DNA of 44,229 nt from Dehalococcoidia bacterium (GTDB lineage Bacteria > Chloroflexota > Dehalococcoidia > UBA2979), in assembly GCA_009692705.1 (NCBI GenBank), contig SHYR01000007.1:1-44229 (forward strand). Reading direction: 5' to 3'. Each line of letters begins with the position of its first letter. Positions within the stretch are counted from its first letter, which is position 1. Of the stretch, positions 38,023-44,229 are shown in pieces. The position numbers and the translations under genes were made by a program. A model generated the notes under the pieces. It was not told where the DNA came from. It made no database searches and was given only the letters and a program-made list of their open reading frames with translations.

Positions 38023-39933
38023 ATGTACGTCATCGGCACCGCCGGGCACGTCGACCACGGCAAGTCGCGCCTCGTCGAGGCGCTGACCGGCACCAACCCC
38101 GACCGCCTCGCCGAGGAGCAGGCGCGCGGCCTCACCATCGAGCTGGGCTTCGCCTGGCTCACCCTCCCCTCCGGCCGCGAGGTGTCGATGGTGGATGTGC
38201 CCGGCCACGTCCGCTTCGTGCGCCACATGCTCGCCGGCGCGGGCGCGATCGACCTCGCGCTGTTCGTGGTCGCCGCCGACGAGGGGGTGATGCCGCAGAC
38301 CCGCGAGCACCTCGCCATCCTCGACCTGCTCGGCGTCGCGCACGCCGTGGTCGCGCTCACCAAGTGCGACCTCGTCGACGACGCGGAGTGGCTGGAGCTG
38401 GTCGAGGAGGAGCTGCGCGATCTGCTCGCCCCCACCACGCTCGCCGGCGCACCCGTGGTGCGCGTCTCCGCCATCACCGGGCAGGGCCTCGACGCCCTGC
38501 GCGCCGCGCTCGACGCCGCGCTGGACCGCGTGCCGCCCCCGCGCGACCGCGGCCGCCCGCGGCTCGGCATCGACCGCGTGTTCACGATGGCGGGCTTCGG
38601 CACCGTGGTCACCGGCACGCTGCTCGACGGCCGCCTGCGCGTCGGCGACAGCGTGGAGGCGGTACCGGGCGGCCCCACGGCGCGCATCCGCGGGCTGCAG
38701 ACGCACCGCAGCGAGCGCGAGCAGGCGGAACCGGGCACGCGCGTGGCGGTCAACCTCGCCGGCGTCGCCGTCGAGCAGCTGCGGCGCGGCCAGGTACTCG
38801 CGCCCCCCGGGCGGCTCGCGCCGGTGCGCTCGCTCGACGCCCGCGTGCGCGTGCTCGATGGGCGCGCGCTGCGCCACAACCTGCGCGTGACGCTGCACAC
38901 CGGCGCGGACGAGGCGGAGGCGCGCGTGCGCGTGCTCGGCCGCGCCCCCGCCGCCGAGGACGGGACGGACGGCGGGCCGCTCGGCGCGCTCGCCGCCGGC
39001 GCGGAGGGCTGGTGCCAGCTCGTGCTGCGCGAGCCGGCGGCGGTGCTGCCCGGCGACCGCTTCGTGCTGCGCGTCTCCGACGAGACGGTGGCCGGCGGCA
39101 CCGTCGTCGACGTGAACCCGCCGCGCCACCGCCGCAGCGACCCAGCGACGCTCGAGCGGCTGCGCTCGCTGGCCGCCGGCACGCCGGAGGCGCGCGCGCT
39201 GGCGGCGTTGCAGCGCGTCGAGCCGTGCGACTCCGCGGCGGTGGCCGCCGCCGCGGAGCTCGACGCCGAGGCGGCCGCGCAGGCGCTGGTGGCGCTCGTG
39301 GCGCAGGGCGCGGCGCGCGGGCTCCCCACCCCCGGCGGCGAACCCGCGAGCACGATCTACGCCAGCGTCGAGGGGCTGCGGCGGCTCTCCGCCCAGCTGA
39401 CGCGCGCGCTGGAGGACCACGAGCGCGAGCATCCGCTGCGCCACGCCATGCGCCGCGAGGAGCTACGCTCGCGCCTCGGTCTGCCGCAGCGCGAGTTCGC
39501 GGCGCTGCTCGATGCCATGGGCGCGGCGCTAGCGCTGCGCGGCGAGGGCGGCCAGGGCGTGGCGCGCGCGGGCTGGATGCCGCAGCTGACGGCGGCGCAG
39601 CGCCGGGCCGCCGAGGAGACGGTGGCGACGCTGGAGCAGGCCGGCATCGCGCCGCCGCGGCTGGAGCTGGACCCGGAGCTGGTCGCCTACCTCGACGGCG
39701 CCGGGCTGGTGATCGACTGCGGCGACGGCGTGGTGCTCGGCGCGCGGGCGTTCGAACAGGCGCGGCGACGCGTCGAGGCGACGCTGCAGGGCGGCGACGG
39801 CACGCTGGCGGAGCTGCGCGACGCCCTCGGCACCAACCGCCGCGCGGCGCAGGCGCTGCTCGAGACGCTGGACCGGCGCGGGGTCACGCGCCGGGAGGGC
39901 GACGCCCGCGTGCTGGCCGGCCGTACCGCGTGA
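38023..39933 (+). CDS. selB: Selenocysteine-specific translation elongation factor SelB
   Basis: YVIGTAGHVDHGKSRLVEALTGTNPDRLAEEQARGLTIELGFAWL, VPGHVRFVRHMLAGAGAIDLALFVVAADEGVMPQTREHL, C-terminal winged-helix region. Confidence 0.95.
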   Translation: MYVIGTAGHVDHGKSRLVEALTGTNPDRLAEEQARGLTIELGFAWLTLPSGREVSMVDVPGHVRFVRHMLAGAGAIDLALFVVAADEGVMPQTREHLAILDLLGVAHAVVALTKCDLVDDAEWLELVEEELRDLLAPTTLAGAPVVRVSAITGQGLDALRAALDAALDRVPPPRDRGRPRLGIDRVFTMAGFGTVVTGTLLDGRLRVGDSVEAVPGGPTARIRGLQTHRSEREQAEPGTRVAVNLAGVAVEQLRRGQVLAPPGRLAPVRSLDARVRVLDGRALRHNLRVTLHTGADEAEARVRVLGRAPAAEDGTDGGPLGALAAGAEGWCQLVLREPAAVLPGDRFVLRVSDETVAGGTVVDVNPPRHRRSDPATLERLRSLAAGTPEARALAALQRVEPCDSAAVAAAAELDAEAAAQALVALVAQGAARGLPTPGGEPASTIYASVEGLRRLSAQLTRALEDHEREHPLRHAMRREELRSRLGLPQREFAALLDAMGAALALRGEGGQGVARAGWMPQLTAAQRRAAEETVATLEQAGIAPPRLELDPELVAYLDGAGLVIDCGDGVVLGARAFEQARRRVEATLQGGDGTLAELRDALGTNRRAAQALLETLDRRGVTRREGDARVLAGRTA

Positions 39934-39973
39934 GGCGGACGCGCGACGTGGCGCTGGCACTCACGGCGCGGGC

Positions 39974-40271
39974 TCAGCCCTGCGGGTATCCCAAGTCTTC
40001 GAGCCGCGTCGAGTTCCGCCTCGGTGAAGAATCTCTGCCATTCCGGCCGAGTCACAAGCGCCTCAACCGACAGGTCAAGGCGGTCGCACAACCACAGCCG
40101 CGTGAGGCCTTCCTGTGGCTCGTTCGAGCTCAATAAGCGATGAGCGGTCGCGAGACCGCCGTCAGCGCGAACCATCTGGATGAACCGAGTCGCGTAGTAG
40201 TGACAATCCAGCGCAGCGGCTTCGTAGATGTTCTCCATGGCCGCCTGGAAACCTTGTTCGTCTGCGTTCAC
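39974..40271 (-). pseudogene. Small hypothetical gene with frameshift near its 3' end
   Basis: VNADEQGFQAAMENIYEAAALDCHYYATRFIQMVRADGGLATAHRLLSSNEPQEGLTRLWLCDRLDLSVEALVTRPEWQRFFTEAELDAARR. The open frame then runs antisense into selB to 39687. A one-base shift gives ..DLGYPQG* ending at 39974. Confidence 0.55.
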
Positions 40272-40279
40272 CGCACGAG

Positions 40280-41587
40280 CTAGCTCGCGGGCGGCTGCGG
40301 CTGCGGTGCGCCTCGACGCCCGAGCGGGAGCAGGCGGCGGCGCAGGCGGCCGAAGTCGCCCGCCTCCCACGACACCAGCAGCTGCGCGGCCACGCCCACG
40401 CTCGAATACGTGCCGGAGATGATGCCGATCAGGATCACGAGCAGGAACGACTGGATCGTCGCGCCGCCCAGCAGCAGCAACGCCAGCACCGTCAGCAGCA
40501 CCGTGAGCGACGTGTTGAGCGAGCGCGCCAGCGTCTGGATTAGCGCGGTGTTGACGTTCTGCGCGAACGGCGCGTGCGGCGACAGGGAGACGTTCTCGCG
40601 GATGCGGTCGAACACCACGATCGTGTCGTGCACGGAGAAGCCGATCACCGTCAGCAGCCCGGTGACGAACATCAGGTTGATCTCGACGCCGAACAGCTTG
40701 CCGAAGAGCGAGAACGCGCCCAGCACGACGATCACGTCGTGCAGCAACGCGACGATCGCGCAGGTGGCGTAGCGGAACGGCCGCGCCATCGAGGAGAACG
40801 CGAAGGCGATGTAGCCCATGATGAACAGCGCCGCCATCACCACCGCCACGCTGGCGTTGCGCACCGCCGCGTTCGAGACCACCGCCGAGACCGCTGAGAA
40901 CTCCAGCACCTCGAACGCTCCGAAGCGGTCGCGCAGCGCCTGCTCGATCGTCGCGCGCTCGGTCGATGCCTCTGCGGGCGTCGCCGTGGGGGCGGCGGCG
41001 GGCTGGAAGTCGTGCGTGTCGGACTCCAGCAGGTAGCCACCCACCGCACCGGCGCCGACGCGCAGCACGGTCGCGCCGACGTCCTTCTGCGCGCACTCGG
41101 CGTGGCGCTCGCGCACCGTCGCCGCGGTGTTCGCAGCGACCTCGCCGACGATGTCGCCGAAGCTGCACGGATCGCCGAGGAACGGGCGTCGCAGCCGCAC
41201 CTGCCCGGTCGCTCCGACGGCGCCGAGATTCACCGTGCCGAGGTCCGGCAGCGGCACCGGCCCCACCGGCGCGGCCTGCGGCCCGCTGGGCGTGACCTCC
41301 GAGAACGACCCCGGCGGCGCTTTCAGCTCGCTGGTGCGGATCAGAAACTGGTTGCCGCCGGCGGACTGGATGCGCGCCTCCGCGTGGCCGAGTTGTGCGT
41401 ATGCATCGCGCAGCTCGGCCTGATCGACGCGCTGCTCGAACCGCAGCTGGGTCGTGGTGCCGGAGGTGAACTCGATGCCCGGCCTGAGCGCGGGCGGGAC
41501 CGCCAGCAGCACCAGCGACGCCAGCACCACCAGCCCGCTGCCGGCGAAGAGCCAGCGCCGCCCGCCGATGAGGTCGATGGCCCTCAT
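40280..41587 (-). CDS. secF: Protein translocase subunit SecF
   Basis: MRAIDLIGGRRWLFAGSGLVVLAS; GIEFTSGTTTQLRFEQ; GFSVHDTIVVFDRIREN; SLNTSLTVLLTVLALLLLGG. Confidence 0.95.
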   Translation of the reverse strand: MRAIDLIGGRRWLFAGSGLVVLASLVLLAVPPALRPGIEFTSGTTTQLRFEQRVDQAELRDAYAQLGHAEARIQSAGGNQFLIRTSELKAPPGSFSEVTPSGPQAAPVGPVPLPDLGTVNLGAVGATGQVRLRRPFLGDPCSFGDIVGEVAANTAATVRERHAECAQKDVGATVLRVGAGAVGGYLLESDTHDFQPAAAPTATPAEASTERATIEQALRDRFGAFEVLEFSAVSAVVSNAAVRNASVAVVMAALFIMGYIAFAFSSMARPFRYATCAIVALLHDVIVVLGAFSLFGKLFGVEINLMFVTGLLTVIGFSVHDTIVVFDRIRENVSLSPHAPFAQNVNTALIQTLARSLNTSLTVLLTVLALLLLGGATIQSFLLVILIGIISGTYSSVGVAAQLLVSWEAGDFGRLRRRLLPLGRRGAPQPQPPAS

Positions 41588-43014
41588 GAGCCGTCACCAG
41601 CCGGCGCGGAGCCCGTGGCCGCACGCGCGCTCCCGCCCAGCCAGTCGTAGCGCCGCGCCAGCCGCGTGCCGACCAGCAGGCGGAGCAAGGCCCGCGTGAC
41701 CGTGATTGCCGAGAACATCGACATCCCCACGCCGATCGCCAGCGTGACCGCGAAGCCCTGCACCAGCGGCGCGTCGAAGGCGCCGAGCAGCGGCAGCTCG
41801 ATGCCGCCGCCGAGCACGAACAGGATCAGGCAGGTGATCAGCGTCGCGACGTTGGAGTCGCGAATCGAGGGCCACGCACGCCGGAACCCTGCGTCGATGG
41901 CGGCGATATAGGAGCGGCTGGCGCGCAGCTCCTCCTTCATGCGCTCGAAGATCAGGATGTTGGCGTCGACCGCCATACCGACGGAGAGCACGAACGCGCC
42001 GATGCCGGCCAGCGTAAGCGTGACCGGGATGAGCTTGAACACCGCGATCGTCACGATGGCGTAGACCCCGAGCGCGATCGACGCCAGCACGCCGGGCAGC
42101 CGGTAGTACAGCACCATGAACAGCACGACCAGCAGGAACCCGATCTCACCCGCCAGCACCGAGCGTCGCACGGAGTCCTCGCCGAGCGTCGCGTCCACGG
42201 TCTGCTCCTGCAGCACGGTCAGCGTCAGCGGGAGCGCCCCGGAGTTGAGCTGGATCACCATCTCGCGCGCGCGCTCCAGCGTGACGCCGGTGATCACGCC
42301 ACGGTCGCTGATCACGCTGCTGACGATGGGCGCCGAGATCAACTCGTCGTCGAGGAAGATGCCGAGCGGCAGCTGGAGCAGGCGGGTCGTGATCTGCTGG
42401 AAGAGCCGCCCGCCGTCGCCCTGAAACTCGAACGCGACCGCGGGGTTGCCAAGCTGGTCCGTCTGCACGAAGGCGTTCGGTTTGAGGTAGTTGCCCTTCA
42501 GCGCCAGCGGACGGCCATCGGCGGTGCCGTACGCCTGCGCCCACTGCCCCTGCGCGTCGCAGGGCTCACCGGAGACCGGCTGCGTGATCGCGGCCTGCTG
42601 GCAGAAGCGCAGCAGCGCCGTGCGCCCGAGCAGCGAGCGCGCCTGGTCCGGCGTGAGCCCCGGGAGCTGCACGGCGATGTTGCACGTGCCCTGGCCAGTG
42701 ATCTCCGCCTCCGCCACGCCGGAGGCGTCGACGCGCTTGCGCAGCACGCGGATCGTCCCTTCGACCGCGTCCGCTGTGCACTCCTCGCCTTCCGGCAGCT
42801 TGCCCGCGAGCAGCAGTCGCGTCCCGCCCTGGAGGTCGAGGCCGAGCCGCAGATCGCGCCGCTCGAACCCGCCGATGCTGATCCCGTGGCCCCGCGGCCA
42901 CGGGATCGCGGACGGCAGCACGCGGGAGGGATCGCCGGGCCAAACGAAGTAGAGCGCGGCCGCCGCCAGCAACAGGATGCCGAGCACCGGCAGCCAGCGC
43001 CCGCGCGACGGCAC
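41584..43014 (-). CDS. secD: Protein translocase subunit SecD
   Basis: LRLGLDLQGGTRLLLAG; IQLNSGALPLTLTVLQEQTVDATLGEDSVRRSVLAG; GMAVDANILIFERMKEELR. Confidence 0.96.
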   Translation of the reverse strand: MPSRGRWLPVLGILLLAAAALYFVWPGDPSRVLPSAIPWPRGHGISIGGFERRDLRLGLDLQGGTRLLLAGKLPEGEECTADAVEGTIRVLRKRVDASGVAEAEITGQGTCNIAVQLPGLTPDQARSLLGRTALLRFCQQAAITQPVSGEPCDAQGQWAQAYGTADGRPLALKGNYLKPNAFVQTDQLGNPAVAFEFQGDGGRLFQQITTRLLQLPLGIFLDDELISAPIVSSVISDRGVITGVTLERAREMVIQLNSGALPLTLTVLQEQTVDATLGEDSVRRSVLAGEIGFLLVVLFMVLYYRLPGVLASIALGVYAIVTIAVFKLIPVTLTLAGIGAFVLSVGMAVDANILIFERMKEELRASRSYIAAIDAGFRRAWPSIRDSNVATLITCLILFVLGGGIELPLLGAFDAPLVQGFAVTLAIGVGMSMFSAITVTRALLRLLVGTRLARRYDWLGGSARAATGSAPAGDGS

Positions 43015-43320
43015 CTACGCCTCCCCCGCCGGCTGCCGCACGGACCGCGGGGCCTGCTTCGTGATCTGCTCCACTGCGGCGGGGGTGCCGCGCAGCCGTA
43101 CCCCGGGGGCGATCTCGAGCACAAGCTCCATCGGCCCCGCGTCGGTGGTGCGAATCTCGACCACGGTGGCGTAGAACCCGCCCGTCGTCAGCACCTCGTC
43201 GCCCGGCGCGAGGCTGGAGACGTCGCGCCGACGCCGGCGCTGCTGCTGCAGCACCGGGCGCAGCAGCACAACGTAGAACGCGACCACCACAGCGACGAGG
43301 ACGAAGATGCTGGCGTCCAC
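43015..43320 (-). CDS. yajC: Preprotein translocase subunit YajC
   Basis: Single TM then LRPVLQQQRRRRRDVSSLAPGDEVLTTGGFYATVVEIRTTDAGPMELVLEIAPGVRLRG; operonic with secDF. Confidence 0.88.
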   Translation of the reverse strand: MDASIFVLVAVVVAFYVVLLRPVLQQQRRRRRDVSSLAPGDEVLTTGGFYATVVEIRTTDAGPMELVLEIAPGVRLRGTPAAVEQITKQAPRSVRQPAGEA

Positions 43321-43856
43321 TAGCGAGCGTCAGCGGTGGCCGGCGCCGCGCCGACCTCCCGCTCCCCGCTGCTCCACCCGCTGCTGTCGAGCTTCTGTAG
43401 ATCGTCCATGCTGTCCAGCCGGTCGACGTAGAGCACGCCGTTGATGTGGTCGACCTCGTGCTCGAGCGCCTGCGCGAGCAGGCTGTCCTCCGCCTTGACG
43501 CGGATCTCCTTGCCGGTGATGTCCAGCGCTCGCACGGTCACCCGCCGGGAGCGTATGACCGCGCCCCGATAGCCGGGCACCGAGAGGCAGCCCTCCCCTT
43601 CCAGCCGGCGCTCGCCGGAGCGCCGCACGATCGTCGGGTTGATCAGCGCGAGCGGCTCCTGCTCGGGCATGCCGAGCACGACCACGCGCAGGCTGACGCC
43701 GATCTGCGGCGCCGCCAGCCCCACCCCCTGCGCGGCCACCATCGACTCGATCATGTCGTCGACCAGGCGGCGGATCGAATCGTCGATGCGCCGAACCTTC
43801 TTCGCGGGCCGGCGCAGCGCTGGGTCGCCGAGGTAGCGGATCGGGCGCACGGTCAT
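43320..43856 (-). CDS. def: Peptide deformylase
   Basis: VRPIRYLGDPALRRPAKKV, AAQGVGLAAPQIGVSLRVVVL, EGEGCLSVPGYRG, QALEHEVDHINGVLYVDRL. Confidence 0.96.
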   Translation of the reverse strand: MTVRPIRYLGDPALRRPAKKVRRIDDSIRRLVDDMIESMVAAQGVGLAAPQIGVSLRVVVLGMPEQEPLALINPTIVRRSGERRLEGEGCLSVPGYRGAVIRSRRVTVRALDITGKEIRVKAEDSLLAQALEHEVDHINGVLYVDRLDSMDDLQKLDSSGWSSGEREVGAAPATADAR

Positions 43857-43942
43857 GGCCGCGACTCCGCCCGCCCACCGCCGGCGCGAGGCTGAATCTG
43901 TGCCACATGGTGGCGCACCAGTTGGCGCATCGAGAGGCGCAT
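43853..43942 (-). CDS. Putative 29-aa leader ORF upstream of def
   Basis: MRLSMRQLVRHHVAQIQPRAGGGRAESRP*; begins 9 nt after TACAAT and ends in an ATGA overlap with the def start. Confidence 0.35.
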   Translation of the reverse strand: MRLSMRQLVRHHVAQIQPRAGGGRAESRP

Positions 43943-43951
43943 CAGGTGCCG

Positions 43952-43957
43952 ATTGTA
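43952..43957 (-). promoter_or_regulatory. -10-like TACAAT upstream of def
   Basis: Minus strand gggcTACAATcggc in the priA-def gap. Confidence 0.5.
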
Positions 43958-44004
43958 GCCCAGCCCACCGGCAGCGTCCCGCGCACACAACCGCCGGGGC
44001 ACGC

Positions 44005-44229
44005 TCACGACACCGCCACCGGGTCGACGTCCACGGTCCACCCCGGCGGCAACTCCCGCCCGCGCAGCAGCGCCGCGGGGTCCGCGCCGCGCAGCAGCAG
44101 CGACCAGCGGTGGCGCCCGCGCACCCGCGCGACCTGCGGCCGCGAGGGGCCGAGCACGTCGAGGTCCGGCAGCCCGGCGGCGGCGGCAGTCAGCTCGCGC
44201 GCGACCCGGCTCGCCTCCTCCGCCGCGTA
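44005..44229 (-). CDS. priA: Primosomal protein N' (PriA helicase), C-terminal part, truncated by window edge
   Basis: Minus frame ..VLGPSRPQVARVRGRHRWSLLLRGADPAALLRGRELPPGWTVDVDPVAVS*; PriA C-terminal pattern (..LP.GW.IDVDP..). Confidence 0.8.
   Translation of the reverse strand, partial: YAAEEASRVARELTAAAAGLPDLDVLGPSRPQVARVRGRHRWSLLLRGADPAALLRGRELPPGWTVDVDPVAVS

Noticed and set aside
37726-39444. 572-aa minus ORF opposite selB
   Set aside because: Shadow ORF of selB with low-complexity Arg/Ala/His composition.

Overview
This is a high-GC bacterial chromosomal window; gene content suggests Chloroflexota (Dehalococcoidia-like), which is an inference. It is mostly conserved housekeeping genes. 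In order: tRNA-Leu(UAA), cupredoxin-like lipoprotein, rarA, gatB, yvcK-like, secG, peptide ABC substrate-binding protein, fmt, rlmN, rplY/ctc, a LysM lipoprotein, pccB-type carboxyltransferase, icd, mdh, fumC, an opposing frdABCD-type quinol:fumarate reductase, GNAT and NUDIX genes, nadK, tlyA, clpX, clpP, tig, dpp-type ABC transporter genes, aspS, hemW, an HDAC-like deacetylase, selB, secF, secD, yajC, def and the 3' end of priA. The most unusual region is ~32.9-40.3 kb. Accessory genes there are repeatedly interrupted by single lesions, while the core genes around them read through intact. One is a stand-alone proteasome-beta-like Ntn hydrolase with T1/D17/K33 at exact canonical spacing, preceded by a broken 'YGPYSF..DDL'-type (winged-helix-like) partner. 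Other notable signals: an ~80-bp tandem array made of copies of the deacetylase gene's 3' end, each carrying its own stop codon; about eight genes with a -10-like hexamer 6-7 nt before the start codon (leaderless transcripts); a 15-bp triplicate repeat in the tig leader; a possible 29-codon leader ORF coupled to def by an ATGA overlap; and a truncated cyclase-like remnant beside tRNA-Leu.
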